A DNA stretch of 64,000 nt, taken from positions 40 through 64,039 of the forward strand of contig NZ_PNQZ01000065.1 in the NCBI RefSeq assembly GCF_003994335.1, given 5' to 3'. The stretch comes from Asaia sp. W19 (GTDB taxonomy: Bacteria; Pseudomonadota; Alphaproteobacteria; Acetobacterales; Acetobacteraceae). Under the pieces are notes generated by a model. The model had not been told where the DNA came from. It saw only the letters and a program-made list of their open reading frames with translations, and searched no databases. The number at the start of each line of letters is the position of its first letter. The stretch's first letter is position 1. Position numbers and translations under genes: made by a program. Below are positions 39,515 to 49,161 of the stretch, in pieces.

Positions 39515-41200
39515 TCAATGGCGTCCCGTAATCAGTGCCGAGGGGTGGTGGTTCAGATAATCCGTCAGGAAGCGTATGGAGCGAGCAGCCTGACTGAGCT
39601 GTGTGATCATCGCCTGCAGATCGCGATGGAAATCCGTATCGCCGCCATAGCTGGCCAGGACCACCTGGGCATTCTTCAGCGTTCCCTGCAGCGCATCGCT
39701 CATGGCAGGCAGTTTCTTGAGGAACGGCTTCATGCCCTCATTGGCGTTCTGGGTCAGCTCGGAGATATGCCGCAACGAATCGCGCAGGGCGACTATCGAC
39801 TGCTTGACCTCGGGGCTGGCCAGGCGCTGATCGGCATGGGCCAGAAGATCGTTCAGGTGCTCGCCAATCTGGGTCAGCGGCATGGCCGCCACCTTGTCCA
39901 TCGTCGTCGCAGCCGAGGCCATGATGCCGTCGATTCCGCCAGGCTGGCTCGGAATGATAGCCACACCATCTTCATAGGTGATTGTCGCCGGCTTGGCATT
40001 CTTGACGAATTGCAGGCCGATCATGGACTCGCCGGTCAGGAAGCTCGCGCTCTCGACCGAGGCCCGCATCCCCTTGGCCACAAAGGCCGCCAGAAGCTTG
40101 TGCTGCGAATCACGTGAGGATTCTTCCGAGTTCAGCACGCGCTCCGGCTCGAGCTCCATTTCGACACGGACCCGCGCCGAGGCATCCTGCTCGTTCACCT
40201 TGAGCGAGACATCGGTCACGCTACCAACCTGAATGCCGAACATGCTGACCGTCGCCCCTGTCGTCAGCCCCTTGACCGAGCTGTCGATATAGGTGGCCGC
40301 CTTCACGCGCTGATGGTAGCGCGCATTATCGGCCTCGGCCTGGCTGGCATAAAGGCGGAAGACAGAATTCGCCGGAGCCTGAGGCGCATCCACCTTGAGA
40401 CGACGCGTCGGCAGACCAAAAGCAACACCGCCCGAAAGCAGCGCCTGCAATGAGGTCAGCTGAACCTTGAGACCGCCAGCGCCGAGCCCGACCTGAACGC
40501 CAGACACGTTCCAGAAGCGCGTATCGGTGCGCAGATAGTGATCATAGGGCGACTTCACGAAGACCTGGACCATGATCGGCCCCTCGCCCCCGGGTGGCAT
40601 GGTATAGCCCAGCACCTCACCCACCGACATATCTCGGAAAAATACTGGAGCCCCCTCGCCGATCGACCCAAGAGTGGGCGTGACCAGCATGAAGGTTGAG
40701 CCGGGCTGATCGGAGCGCACACCTGGCGCGGCCTCGAGCCCGGTGAAATTACTTTCGTAACGCCCTCCCTTCTCGCCAGGGTCGATCGCGATATAGGCCC
40801 CTGAAAGCAGGGTTTCGAGCCCCGTGATACTGGCCCCGTTGATACGCGGCCGTACGACCCAGAACCGGGTATGGTCGGTAAGGATATCTTCGGTATCTCC
40901 GTTCATGCGCACATGAACGATGACGCGGCGCATATCAGGGGTCAGGCTGATATCCTGCACTGTCCCGAGCGTCACGGCCTTGTTCTTCACCTGAGTCTGG
41001 CCAGCCGTCAGGCCGGACGCCGTATCGAAGGTGATGGTGATATCCGGCCCGCGATTGGCGAAGCTGCGCCAAGCGAGCCACCCCGCGATCACGATGGCGA
41101 TGATCGGTATCAGCCAGACGATCGAAAAACGTGTTTTTCTGACCCCGGCCTTTTTGGGGGCGGGTGTCTGCTGCGGGGATTGGTCGTTTTGGTCGCTCAC
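39515..41200 (-). CDS. pqiB: PqiB, MCE-domain intermembrane lipid transport protein
   Basis: A 561-aa MCE protein forming part of a tube across the periplasm for lipid movement. A single membrane helix lies near residues 25-45. Three MCE repeats follow, each beginning like the DITITFDTASGLTAGQTQVKNK type. A helical C-terminal part (about 420-561) completes the needle. It overlaps pqiA by 4 bp and adjoins pqiC. Seen in envelope stress networks in other bacteria. Confidence 0.94.
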   Translation of the reverse strand: MSDQNDQSPQQTPAPKKAGVRKTRFSIVWLIPIIAIVIAGWLAWRSFANRGPDITITFDTASGLTAGQTQVKNKAVTLGTVQDISLTPDMRRVIVHVRMNGDTEDILTDHTRFWVVRPRINGASITGLETLLSGAYIAIDPGEKGGRYESNFTGLEAAPGVRSDQPGSTFMLVTPTLGSIGEGAPVFFRDMSVGEVLGYTMPPGGEGPIMVQVFVKSPYDHYLRTDTRFWNVSGVQVGLGAGGLKVQLTSLQALLSGGVAFGLPTRRLKVDAPQAPANSVFRLYASQAEADNARYHQRVKAATYIDSSVKGLTTGATVSMFGIQVGSVTDVSLKVNEQDASARVRVEMELEPERVLNSEESSRDSQHKLLAAFVAKGMRASVESASFLTGESMIGLQFVKNAKPATITYEDGVAIIPSQPGGIDGIMASAATTMDKVAAMPLTQIGEHLNDLLAHADQRLASPEVKQSIVALRDSLRHISELTQNANEGMKPFLKKLPAMSDALQGTLKNAQVVLASYGGDTDFHRDLQAMITQLSQAARSIRFLTDYLNHHPSALITGRH

Positions 41201-42672
41201 GCGCGCTCAGGCTCCATATCGTGAGGAGGAAAGGGATGACCGGCCTCGGAGATCCCTCCTTGGTCGGAATTTTGTCTCGCCTCGTCGGGGGCCGGTACCG
41301 GACCGTTCTCCCCGGCGGCGTCCCACATGCTACGCGGGTCGAAGCTATGCACCGCAAAGATCGTCACGATGACGACGATGGTGAAGAAAACCACACCCGG
41401 GTCCGCCAAAACATTGGCGAGAAAGTTAAAATGAACGATCGCAACAAGAATTGAGATCATGAAAACGTCGATCATCGACCAACGTCCGATGATATCGATC
41501 AGGCGATACAATTTGGTGAGCTGCCGCAGGCCGCGCTTTTGCTTGCGCCATGTGCCCAGTACCATGAGCGCCAGGGAGACGATCTTGAGCACCGGAACGG
41601 TGATGGACGCGAAGAGCACCAGAAGGGCCAGGGGGATGAGATTGGACTGCCACAGCTCGATCACGCCATGAATGATGGTGCTCGTGTCGGGTTGACCCAT
41701 CTTGGTGTAGGTCATCACTGGCAGAAGGTTGGCCGGGATGTAACAGATGATCCCCGCCAGGAGCAGGGCCGCCGCATTGGTCAGACTATTCGACTTGCGC
41801 CGGCGCAGGATCTGATGGCAGCGCGGGCAATCGCCCATATCACCCTCACGCGGCACTTCGTGATCGAAGGCCATGACCAACCCGCAGGAGTGGCAGGAAA
41901 GCATGTGCTGGATGGGCGGCATGGACTCTTCAGTCGCCGTCAGATGCTCGACCGGGAGGATGCGGCCCTGACCGTCTTCCATCTCCTCGCGGATGTCACG
42001 ATTATGCCAGATACGTTCGACATCGAGCGTCGAATCCGTAGCCGCCATGGTAATCATGAGCGCCGCTATCAGAAACACACCTGCCTGAAGATCGACGATC
42101 GCCAGATCGATCAGCTTGGTATAGGCCACGAAAACACCGAGGATATACACCTCGATCATCGACCACTCGCGCAGGCGCTCGTACCAGGACATGAGGCACG
42201 GTGCCCAATCCGGCATGTGCCGCCGGCTGGCCCCGTAGAGAATGGCCCCCATCAATGCGATTACGACGCCCGGCATGACCAGAGTAGTCAACCCCACGAT
42301 CACACCGATTTCGCCAAACCCCTCCCGCCCGAGTTCAATCGGACCGGTCAGAATGGTTACCGTATTGACGCGCCCATGCACGTTGATGGTGAGGAGATGG
42401 GTGAGGAGCAAGGCCAGATACAGCGCCGCCGAGGCGATGCAGAAGGCCGTTGGCGCGGCGATGGGCGGTGTATGCCGCCGTCGCGCAAGCTGCGCGTCGC
42501 AACGTTGGCAATACGCCACTTGCCCACGCTGCAGGCGTGGTACGGTCTGGAAGAGCCCGCAATCGGGACATTCCCGCAACCCCTCCACCACCTTGAGGGT
42601 GGGCATGGGAGGCGCTGCGGAGGTCATGGTGACGGCATTGCGCCACAGACGCTTATGGAAGCGATCAGACAT
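41197..42672 (-). CDS. pqiA: PqiA membrane protein
   Basis: A 491-aa integral membrane protein with two PqiA domains, each of about four helices. Each domain is preceded by paired CXXC motifs (ECPDCG with YCQRC, and SCHSCG with DCPRC) that resemble zinc ribbons. It is the inner-membrane partner of PqiB and PqiC. No clear Shine-Dalgarno precedes the ATG at 42672, so the start is provisional; a second ATG gives residue 16. Promoter likely lies between it and tRNA-Thr. Confidence 0.92.
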   Translation of the reverse strand: MSDRFHKRLWRNAVTMTSAAPPMPTLKVVEGLRECPDCGLFQTVPRLQRGQVAYCQRCDAQLARRRHTPPIAAPTAFCIASAALYLALLLTHLLTINVHGRVNTVTILTGPIELGREGFGEIGVIVGLTTLVMPGVVIALMGAILYGASRRHMPDWAPCLMSWYERLREWSMIEVYILGVFVAYTKLIDLAIVDLQAGVFLIAALMITMAATDSTLDVERIWHNRDIREEMEDGQGRILPVEHLTATEESMPPIQHMLSCHSCGLVMAFDHEVPREGDMGDCPRCHQILRRRKSNSLTNAAALLLAGIICYIPANLLPVMTYTKMGQPDTSTIIHGVIELWQSNLIPLALLVLFASITVPVLKIVSLALMVLGTWRKQKRGLRQLTKLYRLIDIIGRWSMIDVFMISILVAIVHFNFLANVLADPGVVFFTIVVIVTIFAVHSFDPRSMWDAAGENGPVPAPDEARQNSDQGGISEAGHPFPPHDMEPERA

Positions 42673-42764
42673 GAAACATGTTGTAGCGAACGATTCCGTC
42701 GAGAGATAGGTGTTTGGCCTGTTGCAGTCGCGCCCGGTCTCGGCTATAGCACCGCGCCAAGGAC

Positions 42765-42839
<75 letters not shown>

Positions 42840-42851
42840 TTTCCCCCTCCG

Positions 42852-44300
42852 TTATCCTGCATGATCCATCTGCGCGAGGCTGCGCCTTCCGAGCACCCAA
42901 CCTGCGACGCAATACAACGCGAGGAAACCGAGCGGGATCCAGTCGCCGCGCAGGCTTTGTGCAACGAGATCGCTCAGCACCGTCGCAAGATTGATTGCAC
43001 AGGTTGCGATTGCCAGCACCGGCACCACACCGATCCAGAGTGTACCAAAACGTACTCCGCCAAGCGGGACGCGAAATCTGGCGGGCGAACGGTCTGTTTC
43101 CCCCCGCAGGCGCATGACCGCCACGGCGATCACGACGAAGCCGATCATGGTCCCAATACTGACCAGATCGGCCAGAAGGGTGATGGGGAGAAGCGCCGCC
43201 GTAAGGGCGGTGAGCCCGGTCGTCAGGGCGATCGCCAGAACAGGCGCGCCGCTCCGGGCATCGACCAGACTGAGCCGTTCACTGATCAGGCGGTCATGCG
43301 CAAGGATATGGCATAGCCGCGACTGCCCGTAGAGACTGACGAAAAGCACCGAGCCCAGCCCGATGACGGAACCGAACTGCAACACCACGCCAAGCACAGG
43401 CATGGCAAGCGCCTGCACAGCCAGAGCAACCGGAGAGGCCACATCGAGCTGACGAAATGGCACAAGCCCTGTCATGACCAGCGAGACCAGGACATAGAGA
43501 ACGGCGCTGATGGCCAACGCGCCGATCAAGCCAAACGGTACATCCCGCCCGGGATGTCGTGCCTCGGAAGCGGCGATCGAAATCGAGTCAAAGCCGAGAT
43601 AGGCAAAGGAAACCACCGCCACGGCACGGAGCAACCCGGCTAATCCAAACGAGAATCCCCCCTCGGAAGGCGGGAGGAAAGGATGCCACAAAGCCGTGTT
43701 CACGTGGCGACATCCCACCCAGACGAACACGACCAGCACAGCGAGCTTGAGCAGCACGAAACCGCTATTGGCCCAGCTTGCCTGCCTGATGCCGCGAGAA
43801 AGAATGAGCCCGAGGGTGAGGACCAGGAACAGGGCCACGGCATTGATCTGCGGTGCGAGATGAAAACCGCCTGACTTCCAGATGACGGTCGAGCCCGTCA
43901 CACTGTCCGGCAAGGTCACGCCAAGGGAGGACAGCAGCCCCGAGAGATAGCCGGTCAGCCCGACTGAGACGGCCGAGCCGGCCAGCGCATACTCAAGAAC
44001 GAGCATCCAGGCCACCCACCACGCCGGCCTAACGCCCAATGTGGCGCGAGCATAGCCATAGGCGCCTCCCATTGCTTCCGGCAGGGCTGAGGCCAGCTCG
44101 GCATAGCACACCCCCGTAAAGCCACATCCTATGGCGGCCAGGACGAAGGCGAGCGAAACGGCAGGGCCTGCGTAATGCGCGGCGGCAATGCCAGGCAGTA
44201 CATATATTCCCGCCCCGACAACGCTGCCGATACCCATCATCAGCAGGCCAAACGGCCCAAGCTGACGATGCAGAGTGCGAGACTGGCCGTCTTCTGCCAT
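42852..44300 (-). CDS. APC-family amino-acid permease
   Basis: Transporter with about 12 membrane helices. The first helix carries GIGSVVGAGIYVLPG, the APC substrate-binding glycine motif. The overall arrangement resembles CAT-type cationic amino-acid permeases. Substrate is not resolved. I use the ATG at 44300 (MAEDGQSRTL, 482 aa), which has a GGGGAA site; an in-frame start at 44357 would add 19 residues. It ends close to tRNA-Thr. Confidence 0.88.
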   Translation of the reverse strand: MAEDGQSRTLHRQLGPFGLLMMGIGSVVGAGIYVLPGIAAAHYAGPAVSLAFVLAAIGCGFTGVCYAELASALPEAMGGAYGYARATLGVRPAWWVAWMLVLEYALAGSAVSVGLTGYLSGLLSSLGVTLPDSVTGSTVIWKSGGFHLAPQINAVALFLVLTLGLILSRGIRQASWANSGFVLLKLAVLVVFVWVGCRHVNTALWHPFLPPSEGGFSFGLAGLLRAVAVVSFAYLGFDSISIAASEARHPGRDVPFGLIGALAISAVLYVLVSLVMTGLVPFRQLDVASPVALAVQALAMPVLGVVLQFGSVIGLGSVLFVSLYGQSRLCHILAHDRLISERLSLVDARSGAPVLAIALTTGLTALTAALLPITLLADLVSIGTMIGFVVIAVAVMRLRGETDRSPARFRVPLGGVRFGTLWIGVVPVLAIATCAINLATVLSDLVAQSLRGDWIPLGFLALYCVAGWVLGRRSLAQMDHAG

Positions 44301-44395
44301 GGTGCCGTGTTCCCCAAATTCCGATTGGTGAACAGCGTGACGCCACGCCCGGCGCAAGGCAAGCCCGCTATAGCTTTTCCGGGCGCAGGAAAAGC

Positions 44396-45412
44396 TCAGA
44401 ACATCATGTTGACCGCGATCTGCGGAGCGACATTGAGGCTGGTATTATGACCAGCAAAGAAAGTGGAAGCGCCGGCAACCACACCGAAGCGGGGGGACCA
44501 GCTATATTCGAGGGCGGGCGCGACCATCCAGTCGCCGGAAGACCCGCTGACGCGGTCGATACGACGCCCCGAGCCCTCAGTCCCCCATACGCGGGCACCA
44601 TTGGCCCAGTCGCGCAGCAGATCGACTGCAAGAACGAGACGCTGATTGAACCCGAATTCGAATGACGCTCCGGCCTGACCGCTCATCCCCGGTCGCCCCT
44701 TGCCGACGAAGCCTTTGGTCGTACCATAGCTCGTCAGATCATTGAGGCGTGCCGAGCTGACGGCGCGACGGAAGGTTGCCCACATACGCAGACGGAAGGT
44801 GTAGTCATGAGGCAGCTCATAGGTGGATTGCTCGACCAGCGCCGTACGGAACACATAGGCCCCGTTTCCGACCCCGTCCTGACTCCGCCCTAGATTAGTG
44901 TAATCACCGGTCGGCATGAGCATGCCGGCGAAAAGACTGAGCGAGGGGATATAGCGCTTGGGATTCGGATCGAGGAAGCGCCAGAGGAAATCGACTGGAA
45001 GATCGCCGAATTTCAGGCCGCTCGTGCTGCCGTCGTGACGCTTCCAGCCATAGCTGATCGCCGGAAATATCTGGATACTGACATTATCGGTCAGACCGTA
45101 TTTGACCATGGTCGAATTACTGACGGTACGCTGCCCTGATTCCATGGGCATGCTCGCGCCATTTGAACCAAGATAATCGACTGCCTGATTATACGTCAGA
45201 TAGGGCTCTATGCCGAGCACCCCAGCCTTGAACTGAGGACCGGATGGTGAAATAAGCGACCCGGTATACCATTGCTCGCGCTTTGGTTGAGGCTCAGCAT
45301 CCGAGGCCCGCACCGTAGTGACCGAACAGAACGCAATTGCTGCAGCAGCGAATTGGGAAATCCTGATCAAGATCGGACGAAGTCGTCCTGCAAAGGAATG
45401 ATACTGTCTCAA
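44396..45412 (-). CDS. Outer-membrane beta-barrel, transporter-like
   Basis: A 338-aa exported protein. The signal peptide ends near VRA|SD (about residue 36). The mature part alternates polar and hydrophobic strands and ends NMMF with a terminal phenylalanine, the outer-membrane assembly signal. It resembles the family annotated as a putative outer-membrane protein of phenol meta-cleavage pathways, which is a poorly defined channel family. The transported compound is unknown. It is alone on its strand between the permease and tRNA-Gly. Confidence 0.75.
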   Translation of the reverse strand: MRQYHSFAGRLRPILIRISQFAAAAIAFCSVTTVRASDAEPQPKREQWYTGSLISPSGPQFKAGVLGIEPYLTYNQAVDYLGSNGASMPMESGQRTVSNSTMVKYGLTDNVSIQIFPAISYGWKRHDGSTSGLKFGDLPVDFLWRFLDPNPKRYIPSLSLFAGMLMPTGDYTNLGRSQDGVGNGAYVFRTALVEQSTYELPHDYTFRLRMWATFRRAVSSARLNDLTSYGTTKGFVGKGRPGMSGQAGASFEFGFNQRLVLAVDLLRDWANGARVWGTEGSGRRIDRVSGSSGDWMVAPALEYSWSPRFGVVAGASTFFAGHNTSLNVAPQIAVNMMF

Positions 45413-45623
45413 AATCCGGTCGCATTATTTTATTGTTACCTAGCGACGGTTTAAAACCTTATTTCAGGAAGGCAATCTTCCAGAGCCAGGTTTTTCTTGA
45501 ACACAAAGTCAGAAACCTTGATACGCAAGCGTCAAAGCACCCTCTGGTCACGGAGTTGTGAACAAAGAATAAATCTTGGCGACCAAAATACAGATTGTAT
45601 TGTGATGGTGATTTTGGAAGCGA

Positions 45624-45656
45624 CGCTCCAGACTTTTGAAGAAGAAGTCTGGAGCG
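45624..45656 (-). other. Hairpin overlapping the 3' end of tRNA-Gly(GCC)
   Basis: A perfect 10-bp inverted repeat (45624-45633 and 45647-45656) includes the CGCTCCA 3' end of the tRNA gene. It could be a trailer or terminator that competes with the tRNA fold. There is no strong U-run on the minus strand. Confidence 0.5.
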
Positions 45657-45724
45657 GGCGATGGGATTCGAACCCACGACCCCAACCTTGGCAAGGTTGT
45701 GCTCTACCCCTGAGCTACGCCCGC
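45650..45724 (-). tRNA. tRNA-Gly(GCC)
   Basis: Acceptor GCGGGCG/CGCCCGC, anticodon GCC in TTGCCAA, T-loop GGTTCGAATCC and encoded CCA. The acceptor stem matches that of tRNA-Gly(TCC) at 37.5 kb. Confidence 0.97.
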
Positions 45725-45918
45725 GTTCCGTTGGACGGGTGAATACTGCCTGCAGCGATGGGGCGCAAGGGGGTTTTTTGAAAAAAGGCGTTTTTTTTCA
45801 CTTTACTCCGAGAGCTCTCCGCCGGGCTTGCTTCCGAATAGCTTCAGAACAATCTTGTAGCCATGTTTGAAAGGCGGTTCTGCTCAGCGCGGCCGCAGCT
45901 CCGGAACAGAGAGACACC

Positions 45919-46875
45919 ATGGATTACATCATCGGACAGAGCCCCTCACCAAAACAGGAGGGACAATTCGCTCCTCCCGCCGCCGGCGCCATGATTGTCG
46001 ATGCTGATCAGCGCAGCTTCATGCCGGAGGTGCTTGAGGCCAGCCGCCAGATTCCGGTTCTCGTCGATTTCTGGGCACCCTGGTGTGGCCCATGCAAGCA
46101 GCTCACCCCGATACTTGAGCGCGCTGTCACGGCGGCCGGCGGACGGGTGAAACTGGTCAAGGTGGATGTCGAGGCCAATGCGGCCCTTGCTGCCCAGCTG
46201 GCGCAGATCGGTTTGCCTATCCAGTCCATTCCCCTCGTCGCTGCCTTTTATAAGGGGCAGATCATGGACATCATGCAGGGTGCCCAGCCCGAGAGCGAAG
46301 TGCGTCGCTTCATCGAGCAAGTCGTCAAGGCGACCGGCGCGAGCCTGCCGAGCGCTGAATTGCTCTCCGCCGCCGCTACGGCGCTTCAGGATGGTCAGGC
46401 CGCAGAAGCTGCAAGCCTCTATGCCTCGCTGCTTGAGATCGAGCCGGAAAACGCCGAAGGCTGGGGGGGCATGATCCGTGCCCTGATTGCGCTCGATGAT
46501 GATGAAGGTGCCGATGAAGCCCTGAGCCAGGTACCGCCCAAGCTGACCGAGCATCCGGCCATCTCGGGCGCGCGTTCCGCACTCGCTCTACATAAGGAGA
46601 GCCGTCAGGCGGCGTCTGCCCTCGACGGCTTGCGCGCCGAATGCGCTCAGGCCCCCGAAGATCTGGCGTTACGCTTCCAGCTTGCCGGAGCGCTCAACGG
46701 CGCAGGGGAGAAAACTGAGGCCGCCGATACCCTTCTCTCGATCATCAAACAGGATCGCGACTGGAATGAAGGTGCGGCCAAGGCCGAATTGCTGCGCTTC
46801 TTCGAAGCCTGGGGCAACACAGACCCGGCCACGCTGCCTGCGCGACGCAAGCTCTCCGCCCTTCTGTTCTCCTGA
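45919..46875 (+). CDS. CnoX/YbbN-like thioredoxin with TPR tail
   Basis: Thioredoxin-fold chaperedoxin. WCGPC is present with C56 and C59, so this form keeps both active-site cysteines, unlike the E. coli CnoX (SXXC). Residues about 150-318 are tetratricopeptide-like helices ([21 protein letters not shown] and following). CnoX passes clients to GroEL in other bacteria. The length of 318 aa is normal. It is 103 bp before the Trm112-like gene, on the same strand. Confidence 0.88.
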   Translation: MDYIIGQSPSPKQEGQFAPPAAGAMIVDADQRSFMPEVLEASRQIPVLVDFWAPWCGPCKQLTPILERAVTAAGGRVKLVKVDVEANAALAAQLAQIGLPIQSIPLVAAFYKGQIMDIMQGAQPESEVRRFIEQVVKATGASLPSAELLSAAATALQDGQAAEAASLYASLLEIEPENAEGWGGMIRALIALDDDEGADEALSQVPPKLTEHPAISGARSALALHKESRQAASALDGLRAECAQAPEDLALRFQLAGALNGAGEKTEAADTLLSIIKQDRDWNEGAAKAELLRFFEAWGNTDPATLPARRKLSALLFS

Positions 46876-46978
46876 ACGCCCTGGCAGGGGGCTACTCCGC
46901 TCCCTGCCTTCCCATCTTTCCAGGGCGGATTACCATGTTATGCCGCCCTTCCTCCTTTTTTCAGTCAGGAATTCACGC

Positions 46979-47158
46979 ATGGCCCAGGATCTCGACCCGC
47001 GTCTTCTCTCGATGCTCGTTTGCCCCGTTACCAAGGAAGCGCTCACTTATGACCGCGAAGCCCAAGAGCTCGTCAGCAAAGGAGCCGGGCTGGCCTATCC
47101 CGTGCGTGACGGTATTCCGGTCATGCTGCCGGAAGAAGCGCGCCGCCTTTCCGCCTGA
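46979..47158 (+). CDS. Trm112-like protein (UPF0434)
   Basis: A 59-aa protein of the Trm112/YcaR family, small zinc-ribbon-like activators of methyltransferases. It has [17 protein letters not shown] near the N terminus and [15 protein letters not shown] at the C terminus. Only one Cys (in VCPVT) is seen, so the zinc site is reduced, as is common in bacteria. The ATG at 46979 has a CAGGA site eight bases upstream. A minus-strand methyltransferase gene lies next to it. Confidence 0.9.
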   Translation: MAQDLDPRLLSMLVCPVTKEALTYDREAQELVSKGAGLAYPVRDGIPVMLPEEARRLSA

Positions 47159-47294
47159 GACAAAAAGCCCAGTTCCGCACGCGCACCACACCTCAAGAGC
47201 GGTATCTTGCCGTGCACAGGCCAGATCCCCATCGCCACGGTCGCATCCCGATCAACGAAATGGCCTCACGCAGGATCAGGGACCATTCCCTGAT

Positions 47295-48041
47295 CTAGCG
47301 CACGACAAAAAATGCTGTGTCGATCGTGAAGCTTCCGTCTTCAGCGATCTCGAAGACCTCGCGGACCGACGGGCTCGTTGCCTGCTGCAGGGAGAGGATG
47401 GCCTGCCGATGCAGGTCCGGCGTGCGTGTCCGCGCAACCCAGCTCCTGAAATCCAGCCGCAGACGAAAAGCCTCCTGCGCTTCCACGGTGAATCCCGCCT
47501 TCGCCAGTGCCAGACGCCACTCATCCACGCGATAATTGCGCATATGGGACGGGTCGCGCAGGGTCTCGATGGCTTGCAGGACCGAGTCTTCCATCGCCCC
47601 GGGCGGTGCCACCGTGTCGATGAAGACCCCCACGCCCTGAGGACGTAGGACACGTCTCGCCTCCGCCAGTCCGCAGGCCAAATCCCCCCAGTGATGGGCG
47701 CTGTAGCGACTCACAACGGCGTCGAAGGCATGGTCGGCAAAGGGGAGTGCTTCAGCAAAACCGCAAACCGGACGAATGGATGCGAGGCTACGTGTCGCAG
47801 CCTCCGTCTTCACGGCAATCGCCATGGTCCGGGTCGGATCACAGGCGACGACCTGCGTCGCGCAGGCAGCCAATGCATAGCTTACATGTCCCCCGCCGCA
47901 ACCGAGATCGAGCGCGCAGAATGGTGCTTCAGATTCGAGAAGCATCTTGAGCCGGTCGAGATCCTCACCCTGAGCATGCGTCGCGCTCTGAACGTAATCC
48001 TGCGCGCGATCGCTGTATTGGCGGGTAACGAACTCACTCAT
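47295..48041 (-). CDS. Class I SAM-dependent methyltransferase
   Basis: Rossmann methyltransferase with the SAM-binding motif LDLGCGGGHVSYAL (about residues 45-58) and later segments LPFADHAFDAVVSRYSAHHW. The type resembles UbiE/BioC-like methyltransferases, but substrate is not clear. The start at 48041 (MSEFVTRQYSD) has an AGAGGGA site; a longer ATG frame adds 40 residues with no domain. It overlaps the lipoprotein gene by 8 bp. Confidence 0.85.
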   Translation of the reverse strand: MSEFVTRQYSDRAQDYVQSATHAQGEDLDRLKMLLESEAPFCALDLGCGGGHVSYALAACATQVVACDPTRTMAIAVKTEAATRSLASIRPVCGFAEALPFADHAFDAVVSRYSAHHWGDLACGLAEARRVLRPQGVGVFIDTVAPPGAMEDSVLQAIETLRDPSHMRNYRVDEWRLALAKAGFTVEAQEAFRLRLDFRSWVARTRTPDLHRQAILSLQQATSPSVREVFEIAEDGSFTIDTAFFVVR

Positions 48042-48345
48042 GACCAGCATCCCTCTTGCCATAGGAAACTTCGGCGTCCGGCACCGCATATTGCGGCTTG
48101 ACCTCGCTGGTGACTGTCTCAGTCGCGAGGCCTGGCAGCATGGGCGGTCCCGACTGCCCATCCATACCCGGAATTGCTACGGGCAGCGACGCATAGGCGC
48201 GCGCCATGCGATCCCGCTGGGGGGGGCGACCGGGCGGGTGGCCTGGCGGACCATTGACCGCAAGATCGGGCTTGGGTGGGCCAAAGCCATTCCCCGCGCA
48301 GCCGGTGAGTACCGCCATGAAAATGAGGAGCGGGGTTGGACGCAT
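48034..48345 (-). CDS. Small Pro-rich lipoprotein
   Basis: A 103-aa predicted lipoprotein. The lipobox LTGC gives the acylated Cys at residue 16. The rest is Pro- and Gly-rich with no known domain. I use ATG 48345, where the hydrophobic leader begins; the Shine-Dalgarno is weak. It overlaps the downstream methyltransferase gene by 8 bp, so the two may be translationally coupled. The 5' end runs into the divergent phosphatase region. Existence is supported by the lipobox and the coupling. Confidence 0.6.
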   Translation of the reverse strand: MRPTPLLIFMAVLTGCAGNGFGPPKPDLAVNGPPGHPPGRPPQRDRMARAYASLPVAIPGMDGQSGPPMLPGLATETVTSEVKPQYAVPDAEVSYGKRDAGHE

Positions 48346-48438
48346 GAGACAAGTTCTATCAACCTCGCTCGCACCCGGCAATTGACGGATGGAAGTGCGT
48401 GCGGCAGGCAGGGCGGATTGTCTCAAGGAGAACTCTGC

Positions 48439-49101
48439 GTGTTCGATGGATCGCTCGCCTCACCTCGCGGCCGAAGAAAGGCCTGGATCGACAGCCTGTT
48501 CGTCGATCATGCGATCTTTCGCCTGCCCTGGACCAACCTCGCCCCTGTCATTCCGGGCAAGGTCTATCGCTGCAACCACCCGACACCAGCCCGTCTCGCG
48601 CGGCTCAGAGAGCGGCTAGGGCTCAGAACACTCGTCAATCTTCGCGGTCATCGCCGCTGTGGCTCGGATGCCCTCTCACGCCATGCGGCAGAAGCCATAG
48701 GCCTTACCCATATCGACATGGCCTTTGAGAGCCGGGGTGCGCCTCATCGTGACCGGATCCTGCGTTTTGCCGGGCTCTACACCCACATCGAGCAGCCCAT
48801 GCTCATGCATTGCAAGTCCGGTGCGGACCGGGCCGGGCTGGCCTCCGCATTGGTGATTTTGTTCGAAGGAGGGAGCGCGGCGCAGGCGCTTCGCCAGCTC
48901 CATTGGCGCTTCGGCCATTTCAACCGCTCGCGCACCGGGATTCTGGATGCATTCGTCCTGCGCTATCAAGCTCAGGCAGAGGGCCGTATTCCCTTCCTGG
49001 AGTGGGTTGCACAGGAATATGACGAGGTTCAGCTCAAACAGGATTTCGTCGCAGGCAAGCTGTCCTCCTTCGTGACCGATAAAGTCCTCCGCAGGGAATA
49101 G
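48439..49101 (+). CDS. Tyrosine/dual-specificity phosphatase-like protein
   Basis: A 220-aa Cys-based phosphatase. The HCX5R signature is seen as HCKSGADRAG with C125 and R131, preceded by an LRTLVNLRG strand. The type resembles fungal and bacterial DSP-like phosphatases that act on phosphotyrosine, inositol phosphates or lipid A. The GTG start at 48439 is chosen because AAGGAG lies eight bases upstream; a much longer ATG frame (from 48040) is antisense to the lipoprotein. Substrate and pathway unknown. No overlap with partners. Confidence 0.82.
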   Translation: MFDGSLASPRGRRKAWIDSLFVDHAIFRLPWTNLAPVIPGKVYRCNHPTPARLARLRERLGLRTLVNLRGHRRCGSDALSRHAAEAIGLTHIDMAFESRGAPHRDRILRFAGLYTHIEQPMLMHCKSGADRAGLASALVILFEGGSAAQALRQLHWRFGHFNRSRTGILDAFVLRYQAQAEGRIPFLEWVAQEYDEVQLKQDFVAGKLSSFVTDKVLRRE

Positions 49102-49161
49102 AGGTCAGACCACGGACAGCGGCACCCCATGGCGGAGAGTCCTCCGACATGGGGCCCGATC

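Noticed and set aside
48040-48438. 5' extension of the phosphatase frame from ATG 48040
   Set aside because: The GTG at 48439 has a strong AAGGAG site, and the extension is antisense to the lipoprotein.
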